Assembly: GCF_947507565.1 (NCBI RefSeq)
Contig: NC_089178.1
Coordinates: 2,542,001 to 2,606,000, forward strand
From: Oscarella lobularis
Taxonomy: Eukaryota > Porifera > Homoscleromorpha > Homosclerophorida > Oscarellidae
DNA: 64,000 bases
Reading direction: 5' to 3'
Shown piece by piece: positions 36,113 to 48,648 of this stretch (position 1 is the first letter of the stretch; every line of letters begins with the position of its first letter). The notes below the pieces were generated by a model. That model was not told the DNA's origin, searched no databases, and saw only the letters and a program-made list of their open reading frames with translations. Both the position numbers and the translations under genes were made by a program.

Positions 36113-39100
36113 GTTGTCGGAATTCCACGCTTCGTCGCAGTCCTTCGAAATCGATTTCGACGCGTACGACAATTCGACGCCGTGGATTTGATCCAATCGT
36201 TTTCTACTCTTCTTCTTCTTCGACGTCCTCGACGCCTGCTTTTTCGGCAAGGTGAACTGGAGCAGATGATGAGCCAAGAAGAACCAGAGATTCGTCGAGT
36301 GGCAGAAGGGACAGTCGTTGCTCGCCTCGCGATGATCGCCGCGATGATCGTCGCCCCATATCGTGTTGAGCATGGCGAGAAGAAGTCGATGGATGTCGCG
36401 ACCCTCGTTCTCGTCGTAGTGCAAGTGAGAATTGGAGAGCGTCTTTCGCGCCGGCACGTCGAGCGCTTTTTGCTCGACGAGAAGATCGAGCATGAGAACG
36501 AAACGATTCAGCGTCGTGTTGGCGTCGAGAACGCCGAACACGGGCGAGTGAAGAACGCTGCTCGCCGATCGCGTGCTCGTCGGGCTACCGGCACCGGACG
36601 ACGTTGCAATCGTGCGATGAGCGGGAAACTGTCCGAAGCTGAACGATGAGCTGTCCACGACGAAAGGCGATTGGACGCCTTTGATGAACATTTTGACGAG
36701 ACCGGGGACTTGAATTTCGAGACGGGTAATATTCTAAAACCAGAAATAAGAGTATTGCAAGTTCGCGGCAGTTCCCTTGCCTGGAGCCAGAAGATGGCTT
36801 CGGCTTGTTCGCCGGCACCCGTTTTGTCAAACATTCGATAGATGAAGGCGTATTTTTCGTCGTTTGGTATGGGTAGCATTGGAAATAGTCCCCTGAGAAA
36901 TCGACGCTTGATGGGAGAGTTTTTTTTGAGTCGTCTTACCGGAAAACGAGACGAAATTCTCCCAAATCGCTTAGACTGATGTCTCGCTTAATCGCTTCCA
37001 TCCACGACGGCATGACGGCGTCCCAAATCTAGAATGTAGAACAACTTCCGCGTACGCGTACGTATATATTTTTATAAGACTAAGCTTACATAGACCATGG
37101 CTTCAAAAGGAATGACGTTCCACGTGATAATAGTTGAAATTCGACTCAAGCCCTCGGTGTGTTTGGTAATATTGGAAGTCAACGTATTCCTAGATCAGAA
37201 CGTATTTCTTCTACATCAAATGTGTAAAAAAAACGTTTTGACGAGCAAACCAGCAGCCGCCAAATCGAGATGAAATCGGGGGATCCGGTTCGAGGCATTG
37301 AGAAAGAATTGCCAACGTCTGCTCGTTGCTACACACAGACGTGAGCCATTCCTTGACGCACTAAGACACAAAATTAGAGACAGAAAATAACAGACATTCG
37401 ATATACAGTTTCTTTAAGAGGTCCAAGACAATTTCCAACCGGACCTATATATGAAGAAAAAAGAGCCATAGCTATGTTATATTAGGGAAACCACCTAACA
37501 ATAACCATACCGTCAGGCAGTGTGGAAGTATCTCGAAGCCACTGAAGGACAGCGGCAATCACTCGTCCAAGAACTGCCTAAAAAACGAATGACTTTTTTC
37601 CTTTACAAAATTCTTCTCTTTCGTACGGCGTCGCAAGTGGAACCGGTCACCATGCACTTGTTGACGAGCAGCAAGACGCCGTACCTGCTCAGTATGCGTC
37701 GATCGTTGATCGTGTTATCTATGACGTCCATGTGCCAGCCGTCGGCTGCGGGAGCGTGCTCGTCGAGTTCGTTCAGCGACGATTCCGAGCTGTGACGACT
37801 CTGAATTCCGAATCCACCCGGCGACGCGTCTTGAAGAAGTCTAGCATCGAATAGAGAAATTCTCACGGCGACGCGACGATTCGGGGTTTTTTGTCGTTTA
37901 CTGGCACACGGCTTGAAGTAGAACGTTCTGCAGTTCGCCGCTGATTTCGACGTCCCACAGACGGGGAATGTCAGCTGATAAACACGAATTATGATCGGAA
38001 GCGTTTTTATTCGACCCCGAGCTCTTGCCTTGGACAAGTTCCTTCACCGAACGGCCATCGTATACCGACGATCTGCTTCTCCCTCTAGCCGATATCTTTC
38101 AAGGAGGGAAATGTAACCTACCCCCCTCCCCACTCAATTTCATAATTCTATTACCTGTCGATCCGAAAACAAAGAGTCTATAGAAATAAATACGTAATAG
38201 TTGATATTGCGTTTTTGAAAAAGCATTTTCTTGCCTGGTGGCTGCGCTACGTTAACGGTGGCGAAGCGACCGCCCTCTTCCCTTAATTAATCGACTCGTA
38301 TCAATGCGGCATGCAAATGAAAAAGGAGGACTGCTTGACTCACTCTAATAGGAACAAACATCCTGGGCACATGAAGAGCGGCGGAAACGATTTGCTGAGT
38401 TTGAACGCGAGCACAGGATCCAAGCAGACCTGCACAAAGAAAGGCGCGTGCCTGGTACAGGTATACAGCACTGTACGCTGACTGACCTTCACTGCATCGA
38501 CTTTTGGCGTCTTACACGTAGTCACATTGCACTTTCTTGTCGTCCAATCTAATATGAAAAAATGTACAAATTCCTTGTGCGAGAGATACTACACTGTTAT
38601 TTACAAGCGTTTCTCAGCTTGAACTCCACCTCTGACGTCATTCCTGGCCAATAGTGAAATAGTAAGCGAACGGCGGGACCTCGAGCGACGTGATCTCCAT
38701 CCGCAATAACCTCGAGCAAGTCCTATAGCAACCAAAAAAAATTAGCGGAAGCCGGACGTCACTCAGTGAGAACTCTGTACTTTAACGACGTCGTCTTTGA
38801 CGTTTAGTAGGGTTTCCATGAGCCGAACGTAGTGTTTCGGAAGTGAACTGTGCTCCAAAACGGACATGATGACAAAGGGGATTGCATCCAAACAGGCGAG
38901 TTCGTCACTTTCGTCCTCCAATGCGCCCATACACCGCACTGATTCACACATTCCATCTCGTAATTGAAATTTTTTTTCCGATGAGTTTTACCGAGGCAAG
39001 TTGGAATGACGCAGTCACATAGAAGTGATATGAGCGCGTCCTGACTCGATTTGGGAAAAATGGCGAAAGCCGAGGCGACAATGTGAGGGATGGAGACGAC

Positions 39101-39676
39101 AGTAACGGGTGGAGCAAGCGCGGCAATGTGCTCCAAAGAAAGGACAATTGTCACGCACAACTCTAAGGAATACGCAATATGAAGTATCCGAAATGCGCCG
39201 TCTTTGGGGCCCCAGACACAAAAGTAGTACGAAGGCGACAGTAGTATTTCGATGGTGCGCAGAAGCGGGTAAACAAGACATCGCCCTACTGTACCTTCTC
39301 GATCGTCGACAACGTCCGGGATGGCGTCAATTAGGTCCGAAACGGTCGAGAGAACCTGTTCGTAGTGCTCGCCCGTGAGACCGTCCTGCGCTTCGAATTT
39401 TCCGCGACCGCACGATCGAAGAGTCATTAGTTGTCTAGGGAAAGGGAAAATTGCTCGTCCGAGATGCGTGGTTTGGGACGCTTGCCTTATGAAGACTCTC
39501 TTCAATTCGCTCAGATCTGTTATGATATCGAGCGTCGATTGTGGACGACCCGTTCGAAGATTCTCCACGGCATAGTTCAGGTTCTTGACGAGCAGTTTTA
39601 CTACGCAAAATGCCCGATAGCGTACAAACACAAATAATCGCTTACAAACTGCTGCGGCGCTCGGCTGGACGCTCAT
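30277..39676 (-). CDS. UNC79: UNC79, NALCN sodium-leak channel complex subunit
   Basis: The largest gene here, with many exons. UNC79 and UNC80 form the large cytoplasmic scaffold of the NALCN sodium-leak channel. The start at 39676 gives MSVQPSAAAV. Diagnostic blocks in order: NRFVLMLDLLVEQKAL and NDCPFCHSTNLWFFLAHHLL (about 36200-36500), a zinc-ribbon-like pair CPACGEVMESFSEDVICLAL (about 32930), HWTVYCEF and VNFWNAITVSILRAL (about 30750), FLPQWSQLIDAYRSQ, and the end WVHHAQHALLNVIKFQAAT at 30277. These align with human UNC79. Lineage-specific acidic and serine-rich inserts include a poly-Asp run at 36070-36118. Confidence 0.93.
36070..36118. repeat. (GTC)n microsatellite coding poly-aspartate in UNC79
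   Basis: A near-perfect GTC run, read on the minus strand as GAC aspartate codons in an acidic insert. Confidence 0.9.
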
Positions 39677-39890
39677 CGGCTCCTGCTGCGTCGGAAAGGC
39701 AGGACTCAGGAGAAATGTTAGCGCGTTACTCTGACGTCACGTCACCTTTTTTAGCAGCAAAGCAGAAAGAAAAACATAAACCGGACTAACTAACGAGACT
39801 TAAATAGCAGAAAGAAAACGTTAACTGACGAGAAGTAGCGCGCAAAACGACAAAAACACTGTATCTCACTGCCGTGATCTCTGGTATTAC

Positions 39891-40900
39891 TCAGTAGAAG
39901 AGAAGACATGCAGCCATCAGAACAGCAATCAATTGCCAAGCACCAATTGCTAGTAGAAAAACAATAAGCAAATTATTTTATTCCTTTCTGTTACGATTAC
40001 CTGTTTGTGCGTCACTGCAGGGTCCTTTTCTTCCCTCTAGTCCAGTGGTACAATTCAGGTCAGATGTAGACTTGGCTATGTAATTGTCATACGACGCACT
40101 CTGCCAAGTTCCGCCGATCAGCGTGAGACTATTCTGCTGTGCAAATGAATTAACGTCAAACATGCAATGGTCGCATCCTGTCGTGTACTGGGTGACATCT
40201 AAATTCAAAATATCTAAAGTCTGTTTGTAAAGAAGAAACAGATAGAGATGAGGGCTCGATGACTTAGAAGGAGCCGGACTTCTATAGGCTTGACCAACGG
40301 ATCCTCCAGCTATATTGCTTCCGTCAAAGTTGTATACCTAAAACAATTAATTAATAATAAGTCTAGAGAATCCTGCCACCGGCCGGATCTTACGAGCCAA
40401 TGAAGTCCAGGCCTCGCCGGTGAGCCGTTAGGAGCCCCATCGCTCGCATCCACCATGACGAGCGCATACTTTCCAGGCATCGGCGTCGGCGACGTCACGC
40501 CTGCACCGTGAAGAAAAGTTGCCGTTGGCTGGCTTCGAAGATAGACAGCCGAGACGGCGGTATTCAGATGGGGATCCGGTGACGCATAAACGGTTCGGGC
40601 ATCGAACGGAAAGTCGCAATTGCACACGGTCACGCTGACTGCCGTCGACGAGAAATTGAGATAAAAGAGCGACGTCGCATTGAAATCGGACGGAATGAAG
40701 GTGAAGCCCTTTTCTCTTTCTTCTTCGAAATCGTGCACTACGATGTCGAGACACTGTCCGAATTCCTCCGCCGTCGCGAACGTTGTGCTCGAGCAGTCGT
40801 GATCGTCGTCGTGATCGTGATCGTGATCGTGACCGGCGGCGGCGAACGACAGACCGAAGAACAGTGTCGAAACAAGTAGGAGGCGTATCTGAATCTGCAT
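39891..40900 (-). CDS. Secreted PEBP-like protein 1, probably membrane-anchored
   Basis: PEBP folds bind phosphate-bearing lipids or ligands. The start at 40900 opens a signal peptide (MQIQIRLLLVSTLFFGLSFA) followed by an HDHDHDHDDDHD stretch that could hold metal ions. The PEBP core is recognisable: YASPDPHL, ALVMVDASDGAPN, PGLHWLV, then VYNFDGSNIAGG and LYLFLLYKQ, equivalent to the family's GTHRYVFLLY. The last exon encodes a short hydrophobic tail (AWQLIAVLMAACLLFY) ending at 39891, typical of a GPI signal or membrane anchor. Several cysteines (CNCDF, CDHCMF) fit an extracellular protein. It is a tandem paralogue of the next gene. Confidence 0.85.
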
Positions 40901-41075
40901 TGTGGAATAGAATAGAATAGAAAGACCCGTATAGTATATACCGGTGATGACAGATGACACCAACAACAAAACAACTTGTAGCAAAAAAAAACAAACAACG
41001 GCAGAAGCGAAGAATTCGAGTGATAAACCATCAAGCAAAAGACCACCAAGAAAACCGTTCGTTTCTTTGCTCCAT

Positions 41076-42152
41076 CTAAGCGAAGATCAAGCATGCCAAC
41101 AGAACAGTAGCTAATTGCCAAGCAGCAAACACTAAGAAAAAAAATTGGCCGATTCGCACGGCAAAGAAAACTCCTCGGTTAGAAATTACGGTACTGACCT
41201 GTTCCTGCAGCACTGCAGGGAATCGTTAGATCTGAATTGCAATTTACCTCTTGACCCGCGTCGATACGAGCCTTGGCTACGGAATTGTCGTAGGACGCAA
41301 GCTGCCAATTGCCACCAACCAAAACGAGATTATTCTTGGAGACAAACATCTGAATGTCAAACATGCAAGAACTGCACCCGGACGTATACTCTCCAAGATC
41401 GAGATTCTGAATAGTGGAATTTTGTTGGTAGAGAAGATACAGATATTGATGCGTGCCGGTTGACTTAGTAGGAAGCGGTCGACTATAGGGAAGAGCGACC
41501 ATTCCACTAGACAGATCGCTTCCGTCAAAGTTGTACACCTAAAAAATACAAAGCCTTTCTAAACGAGAAGGTTACTATATATATATAATTGTCACACTTC
41601 AGTACATATATTCTAACGTAAATTTATGCAAACGTGAACATGTGCGAGGATTCTCCTGAGGGTTTACTACCGGATCATCCTTACCAGCCAATTGAGACCG
41701 GGTTTCGTCGGCGAGCTGTTCGGCGACGAAGCCGTCGCGTCGGCCATAACGAACACATATTTTCCGGGCTTCGGCGGGGAGTTGGTCGCACCGGCGCCGT
41801 AGATGAATTTCACTTCGGGCGCGTCGCGAAGATAAGCGGACGCGACGGCGAAATTCAGGTGAGGATCAGGCGACGAAAAGACGGTCGTGGCATCATAGGC
41901 AAACGAGCAACCGCACATGGCCACGTCAAACGCCGCCGACGTGAAATCGGCGTAAAGAAGCGATCGCGTCGTCGAATCAAAATTCTTCGGTATATAGGCG
42001 AGCTTTTCGGCGGCAAAGTCGCCCGCCACGACGCCGCGACAATCGACGAAGGAGACGTTCGTTGGGAAACTTTTCACAGCGCAGCCTTCGCCGTGTCCGA
42101 ACGACAGATCGACGGAGAGCGCGAAAACAAACAAGGATATAAAGGGCGTCAT
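41076..42152 (-). CDS. Secreted PEBP-like protein 2, probably membrane-anchored
   Basis: The start at 42152 (MTPFISLFVFALSVDLSFGH) is a signal peptide. The PEBP core reads FSSPDPHLNFAVASAYL, YVFVMADATASSPN, PGLNWLV, VYNFDGSDLSSG and THQYLYLLYQQ. It shares the CGCSF and CSSCMFD cysteines with copy 1 but lacks its histidine stretch. The final exon gives a hydrophobic tail (AWQLATVLLACLIFA) ending at 41076, again a GPI- or anchor-like end. Intron positions match copy 1. The ligand is unknown. Confidence 0.85.
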
Positions 42153-42306
42153 CTTTTGATCAGAGAGCGAAGGATCCAACCTATGAGTTACCGAACTCCA
42201 AATGAAGCGTACAATATCGCAACGCATGTTATATGAGCGCTCCTTCGTTTCGATTGGTTCATTAGTAAGATCCTGATTGTGGCGCGTTTCAATTCATTTG
42301 AATTAA

Positions 42307-44537
42307 TTAATTAGTTAACCTTAGTGTATTTGGAGGTCTAGGATCTCGGCCTTTGGCGTCGAGTGCAGGCGAGGAACGAATTGAGTCGACTTCTTTCCAA
42401 TTGCCTTCGAAAAAAGCTGCAAGCGATGAAGTATAAATGCGATATCGATATTTGCATGTTTCTAACGTGATCGTATGTCTGATCCACGTGTTTTTCCATG
42501 TCGTGTTCGGGCTTATCGAGAGGCTGTTCCAGTAGAGCAACGAGAGAGGAGACAGCAGGCAAATAATGACACTTCATCGTCTGAAAAAAAACAACACATG
42601 ATGCTGCACCGCAATGATTCGCTCAACTACCATTATTTCCCATAGTGAACTTTTGAGTGCATTAGACTTGGCAGGATCAGCCTCGTTCATCAGATAGGGA
42701 TCGCAATCGAGACCTGCCATATCAAAAGGAGGGCATGTCTTATCCCGTTCTCTCTTCTTCTCACACACCTTCGTCGGTTTTTCTATGAACTAGAACTCTG
42801 CAGGCTGGATGACGTTTGATCAAATTACAAATAAAAGGAATAACCAGAATTATTCCTTGAGAAAACTCGCTGTTTAATTAACGATTTCAGAACTGACCCG
42901 CGATACCTGAAGGTGGAGCTGTCAATGATAGTCTTGCCAGTCGTTTGATAAAAGCCGCTACTAAATAGGCAGGCAAATGACTAAAGAAGAAGAATTCAAA
43001 TACCTACTTGAAATTCTGGCCAACGTGATGAGCTCACCTTGACGTGAGAAAGACGTCAAGAAGGCGAAAGAATCGCGTTACGTATTTCGCGTGAAAAATG
43101 GACTGATCAAGCAGAGCGTACAATTTCACGAAAAAATCCGGATAATCACTACAGAAATCTCAATGACGTGACGGACCTACATCTAAAAGCAGCGTTCTTA
43201 CAGGTTGTGCTCTTGAATAAGAACAAAGAGTCCGTTCAATGCAAGAAGACTAACAGATCCCCCTGTAAAACCTATTTTGATAATCAGCATTAGATCTCTT
43301 TATTCCCACTTGCCAATATTGTAGGAGTCGGTTAGAAAATCAATTAATACTTTAGGATCGACCAAATGAGGCATGACCGTCTTGTGCAAAGACACGAGAA
43401 CTCGTTTGTAGACGGAACTAGGCAGAGGAAAGCGAAGAAAAGCAAGCCAGGCGTCGCCGAACGAGCGACGATGTTCCTTCGCGAGAGAGAAATCACAATT
43501 AATCAATCCACATATACAGTAAGTGTCCATGTCTTACGAGAAGAACGGTCACTTTATCCTGAACGGGTTTAGCAAGCTTTCGCGCCACGGCACGTCTCTT
43601 CTTCCGCGTGCCAACGGCACATTCTCCCTCTCCTAATCAAACGTCAATGCAAAGACGATCCTCGATCGTCTCCCCTATCTTTCCCCCACCAGGAGGCGAT
43701 CCAATGAGAAAGGCCGTGAGATCGCTTCCCGAGCTCGGCATTTCGACGCTTTGCAATAAACGAAAGCAATTGGTCACAAAGGAGACGCTCCCGCCGCTTC
43801 CCTTCTCCATTTCGATCTCTATAACGTTCCTATGTCCACGACACATAGAACGCTTCCCCCATATAAAACATAGCTACTCTCTTTCACTTTAGTTCTCTCA
43901 GCGTGTGATATCTGACGTCGTCGTATCTCAAATTCTCTTCCAAAATTTGAATGAGATCGCCGGTTGCATCGTAATGGGTCGCCGAACGAACGATAAACTG
44001 AAATGTCTCCACGGGAAACGTGTAGATTTCCTGCGACAACGCTCTCCCTTCTTCGATGCAAACTTTCAACAAAGATTCGAATGAAAGTTTCTACGTTTCG
44101 AATGAGATTGTTTCTTTTTTTAATTTGTCGCGGTACCCGCAGAGACGAATTCTCGTGATTGGTCAATTCAAAGAAACGACGAAGACAGACCCGATATTTT
44201 TCGCGAATCCATGTCTCGTACGCGCTTTCTACTCAACAATTCCTATTTTTTTGAGCCATAGTTTTTGTGACTATTTCTACCTCGATCGACTACTTTTCCA
44301 ACAACTGCTTCCCTTTCTGTGTCTATTAGATGCTTACACGCTTTCTTTAGTGACTTGATTGACGCACGAACGACCGAATTGTCTTCGTTCTTCCGAATGA
44401 CGCTTTTATCGCGATATTGCGCCCGCCTCTCGACTCGTGCTCACCTCTGAGAATTCAAGTATGTCTACTAGAGCATTGGCGTTCTCTGGACTGGCGAGAA
44501 AATCGACGCATTTCGCTTTGACGGCGGCGAGATCCAT
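42307..44537 (-). CDS. NOC4L: Nucleolar complex protein 4 homologue (CBF/Mak21 family)
   Basis: NOC4 pairs with NOP14 in 40S ribosomal subunit assembly in the nucleolus. The start at 44537 gives MDLAAVKAKCVDFLASPENA. Matching blocks are ILEENLRYDDVRYHTLREL, AWLAFLRFPLPSSVYKRVLV, PHLVDPKVLIDFLTDSYNIG (start of the CBF domain), and GLDCDPYLMNEADPAKSNAL then SSLWE, all as in animal NOC4L. The end, PPNTLRLTN at 42307, is lineage-specific. Only 28 bp separate its start from the WRAP53 stop, so WRAP53's 3' end and the NOC4L leader must overlap. Confidence 0.93.
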
Positions 44538-44546
44538 TGCTCTGAT

Positions 44547-44556
44547 GTCCCGGATA
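44547..44556. promoter_or_regulatory. Recurrent promoter 10-mer upstream of NOC4L
   Basis: gtcccggata lies 10 nt upstream of the NOC4L start codon. It is one of four copies in this window, all near start codons. Confidence 0.45.
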
Positions 44557-44565
44557 GCACGAGTT

Positions 44566-46165
44566 CTATTTTATTGACCAAATTTTTAAACTGTTGTCTG
44601 GTGATGTAAATTCGCCGTCGTTTTCACTGTCACTATCGCCAAAATCTTTAAAAACCCTTTGACCCGATGCTGTAGCCAATAGTGGCAAATACGGATGCAA
44701 GCTACAGATTAGAACAATTATACCAGGAAATAGTGTTCCATAGAGACAGCATTTACCTCACACCGTTGACTGCACTTAAATGAGAATCAAATTCAAAATA
44801 GGGCAAAGCAACTTGATCTGCTTTGAAGTCCTCGTCACTGCCAACTTTCCACACACGCACTTTTCCGCATTGCTGACCAGATACTAGCCAATCTCCGCCT
44901 CTATTCAACGATAGTCACTATAAATGTAAAACTTTGCGTGCTAATCTAAGACCTGTCTAAATCAAAATAGATTCTCTGATTCGTTTCCACCGCTCTCTCA
45001 GTTCTGAACAGGACTTCTCCGGGTTGTCTTATATCCCAGCATAACAGCTCATTATCCTTAGAGAATCAATCCATTTTTTTACAGATATTTTCTACTGCCT
45101 TAACTTACCTTTCTTCCGCCTGAGTATAAACGATTTCCATCATTCGAAAATAACAGATGGGTGACTCCGCCGGAGTGGCCCAGTAAGGAACAAATGTGAG
45201 ATCCGTCACTGTCACTATAGAGTCCAACTATACAAAAATGCATTAGATAAATAGTGCGCATTGCTTTTACACGTGCTAACTTACTCGATCGATCATACGA
45301 ACCCGCAGCATACAGATCTCTAAAATCCGTAGGAAAACCAAAACACGATATAATGCCTCGTTGCACACCTAAACACATTCTGTGGTCATCTCCCAATAAT
45401 AGTTAGAGCTATTAAAATGATACCCTTTGTATTTTGATGCTTTGATGCCCTTCCTGGTCTTGCCACGTCAAAAATTCTTATTTCTCCACGATATCCCGCA
45501 TAGACACGATTTGCATCTGGAGTGAATCCCAACGAATATGCGGAAATCACTTCGTCGAGATGATTGAAAGCACAATAGGACGCTCTCAACGATCCATTAT
45601 ATGCGTCCCATAAATGGATTGGCTGGTCTTTACTGGTGCAAATCAGACTGTTTGACAGAACAAAAATAACGCGACTTTACTCTCCTTTTTTTTTGTTCTT
45701 ACCAACAAGTCTCTGGGCAAGACGAGTTCATGCTAGGATACCAGTTGTAGTCATAGATACCTTCTGGTTCTCTCATTTGTAGAACACAATCCTAAATAAA
45801 ATAGAAAAATATTTGAAAAGAAAGAAAAGACTAACCAGTGAAGCTGTCGTTTCATTTTTGCTATCTTCTTTTGTGTAAGATGGATGCAGTTGATAGGGTA
45901 AATTGAAAAGTCTGATGCGACTGTCATTGCTGCACGTCATCAGGCACAGGCCATCAGGAGACCTAAATGCAAACAACGCGTTATACACTGCAACAAGTGC
46001 GTGACGTCGCCTCTTCTACCATTTGCATCCTTTTAGAAAATTGTCATTTTTGAATTCGTCAGCTTGCTGCACAACCATTCTCGGTTTATCATTCCAATTC
46101 CAAATAGTCGCAGGCAAAGCATCTGAATCCACAGCAGTAGCTGCTGCGGTGTCGTCGTCGTCCAT
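44566..46165 (-). CDS. WRAP53: WD40 telomerase Cajal-body protein (TCAB1/WRAP53)
   Basis: A WD-repeat protein that binds the CAB box of scaRNAs and telomerase RNA and brings them to Cajal bodies. The start at 46165 gives [18 protein letters not shown], then [103 protein letters not shown], and [18 protein letters not shown]. The last repeat and [12 protein letters not shown] end at 44566. The vertebrate N-terminal extension is much shortened. It is head-to-head with SLC25A3, 115 bp between starts. Confidence 0.94.
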
Positions 46166-46171
46166 GAAGAT

Positions 46172-46181
46172 TATCCGGGAC
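46172..46181. promoter_or_regulatory. Recurrent promoter 10-mer upstream of WRAP53
   Basis: The reverse complement of gtcccggata starts 6 nt upstream of the WRAP53 start codon, in the shared WRAP53/SLC25A3 promoter. Confidence 0.45.
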
Positions 46182-46280
46182 CGTTTCAAAAAATACAACA
46201 GGATGTTGCATAAGAAAAGATCCGTAGTAACTGTAACCGTTTCATAAGAAAGAGCTCAGTAGCCACCACTGTCGCTAAAA

Positions 46281-47583
46281 ATGAAGAGCAGCTCTTTTGT
46301 ACTACGAGCCAAGTGCGAGGGAACGACGCCGAGCTCCGAACACAGTTGCGAATTTGGATCAAGAAAATATTACGCTCTATGCGGTATTGGAGGAATTTTG
46401 AGTTGCGGTCTCACTCACACGGCCGTTGTCCCTCTTGATTTGATCAAAAGCAGAATTCAGGCCAGCAGCAGTCTATGCAAGAAAATTGAAATTTCGACTT
46501 TGCCTACATATAGGTTGATCCTCAAAAATATGGATCCTTGATAAAGGCTTTCAAAGTTTCGGTGAAAGAGAGCGGCTTTCGCGGATTGGCTCTCGGCTGG
46601 GCACCGACATTAGCCGGCTATTCTATGCAAGGCCTCTGCAAATTTGGCTTCTACGAAATTTTCAAAAGTTTCTATAGTAATCTTCTTGGCGAAGCAAGTC
46701 CTAGAAAATAAGATGATTGCAATAAAGTGGTTTATTCTTGGGTTTAGGAACATGCCTACGTTTGGCGCACTTCACTCTATCTCGCCGCATCAGCTAGCGC
46801 CGAGTTTTTTGCAGATATTGCTCTCGCTCCGATGGAAGCAGTCAAAGTGAGAATTCAAACGCAGCCTCGTTGGGAAACGACACTGCGGAAAGGAGTGCCA
46901 AGGATATGGAAAGAAGAAGGAATCGTCGGGTAAGGGAGACAATATACTGACTGATATCTAAATGCATTATCGTCCCATAGCTTCTATAAGGGTATCGGTC
47001 CTTTGTGGGGCCGCCAAATTCCCTATACAATGATGAAATTTGCCTGCTTTGAGAGAACGGTCGAAGCTCTCTATAAATACGTTGTTCCTAAGAAAAGGCA
47101 GACTTTATTTAAACGTAGCGAACATTTCATCTAAACGCTTTACTGTAGAGACGAGTGTAGCAAAGCGGAGCAGCTCCTAGTCACCTTTGCTGCTGGATAT
47201 ATCGGTACAGAATGGCAGGGGACGGTAGGGTTTTCACTACTGTGACTTTATGTATTTAGCTGGGGTCTTCTGCGCTATCGTTAGCCACCCGTTTGACAGC
47301 ATCGTCTCCAAACTGAATTCTGATACAGGCAGCACGGCCATTCAGACGGCAAAAGCATTGGGATGGAAAGGCATGCAGAATAATACCGCTATTATCATAT
47401 TATTGTTAATTAAAAACGTCAGGATTGTGGAATGGTTTGGGAACGCGAATCTTGATGGTCGGAGCGCTAACGTCTATGCAGTGGTTCATCTACGACTCTT
47501 TCAAAGTGACGTTTCGTATGCCGCGACCACCCCCACCAGAAATGCCCGCGTCCCTCAAGAAACAATTGGCACTGCAACGTTAA
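46281..47583 (+). CDS. SLC25A3: Mitochondrial phosphate carrier
   Basis: It imports phosphate with protons (and copper in vertebrates) across the inner mitochondrial membrane. The three carrier signatures are present: [16 protein letters not shown] and PFDSIVSK. Between them are [49 protein letters not shown] and [20 protein letters not shown], ending KKQLALQR at 47583. About seven exons. The last intron (47371-47422) has a GC donor (aag|gcatgc) and AG acceptor; the splice restores [16 protein letters not shown], matching the family. Confidence 0.95.
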
Positions 47584-47732
47584 AACTGAAAGAAGAGCTC
47601 TTCTTCCTTGTAAAACATTTGTTTACAACGATTTTAAATGCTGTCACAAGACTAGAACTAGGGTTTTTTTTTTTTATCGAGTACTGTAGTTTCATTTTTC
47701 TCACCAATATGATGTTCTTTTACCCGTTCATA

Positions 47733-48440
47733 CTACTCAATAGTCGAACTGAGCTTACTAAGCTAGAGAAGTACATAGATGATCATCACAAAGTCGGACC
47801 ACGCCCACCCAAATTTACACTCACTATTTTTCGCACTTGAGCAACGGTTCGAGGTTCTCCTTCGACGCAATCGGACGAAAACGGCGCACGAATAACGGCC
47901 GCTCCGTCTAGAACGTCTATATCGTTCTTCATCCATTCGCATTTCAGTCTAGAGTGTATTTCATTCACGAGTTCGAGTGCGCGCGCAAACGCCGACATTC
48001 GCCTTCTCACATTTTGTCGACGGCTTGAAATACGGCGCGAGCGCGTCGATCCGCATCCGGGTTCGCTCGCCGCTTCGCCTCGCATATCTTCTTCTCGATT
48101 TCGCGCGCCGCTCGATCGCGCGCTTTCGAAATGTCGATAGACGGACGATTCGCTTCGACGAGCGCCGGATCGGGCTCGTTTACGCGTTCGAGCGTTACGT
48201 AGGTTAGATTTACGACGTGATAATCGTAGCATTTCGGGCTTACGTACGATTCTACGCGCGCGCGTCAAGGAAAATGTTTTCTATTCGATTTATTGGCCGA
48301 ATTAGGAGGATACTGATTACTACGAGATCGTTTTGAGCGTCGTAAGCCTCCACTTCGCCTGTAATAGTCTCTTCTAAGTAGGTTGTTAGGCGAATTTCTG
48401 CTCCCATTTTGATCGACGACTTTAGAGAGGCTGACGCCAT
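47733..48440 (-). CDS. LSM12: LSM12-like RNA-binding protein (Lsm plus anticodon-binding domain)
   Basis: The start at 48440 gives MASASLKSSIKMGAEIRLTT, then a divergent Lsm fold (GEVEAYDAQNDLVVI), SPKCYDYHVVNLTYVTLERV, a basic helical stretch, and the AD-type C-terminal domain (ILKCEWMKNDIDVLDGAAVI, GEPRTVAQVRKI). A last small exon gives LSKLSSTIE and a stop at 47733. Animal LSM12 shows the same order, including VRKIVEKH near its end. Family knowledge: LSM12 partners ataxin-2 and, in mammals, senses NAADP. It ends 150 bp from the convergent SLC25A3 gene. Confidence 0.87.
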
Positions 48441-48463
48441 TTTGGACTTAATTTTCGCGCAAT

Positions 48464-48472
48464 GCGCATGCG
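48464..48472. promoter_or_regulatory. NRF-1-like site upstream of LSM12
   Basis: gcgcatgcg, 24 bp upstream of the start codon, within tgcgcatgcgg; the closest of the four copies to the NRF-1 consensus. Confidence 0.5.
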
Positions 48473-48648
48473 GCAAGTTGCTCACGAGTGTCCGGACGGA
48501 GCGGGGGAGGGGTCTATATTTCCTCACACTAAAAAAAATACTCAAATGACGAAAAAAAAATAGGGGCAGTGCCAGCACTGATAATGTTTCATTTTTACAA
48601 CTTGATCACGTCAAAATGCCAAACTCACACGGCGACCTAGAGGAAGAT

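Noticed and set aside
41634-42236. A 200-codon plus-strand frame
   Set aside because: Antisense to the PEBP-like 2 first exon; arginine-rich composition typical of a shadow frame.
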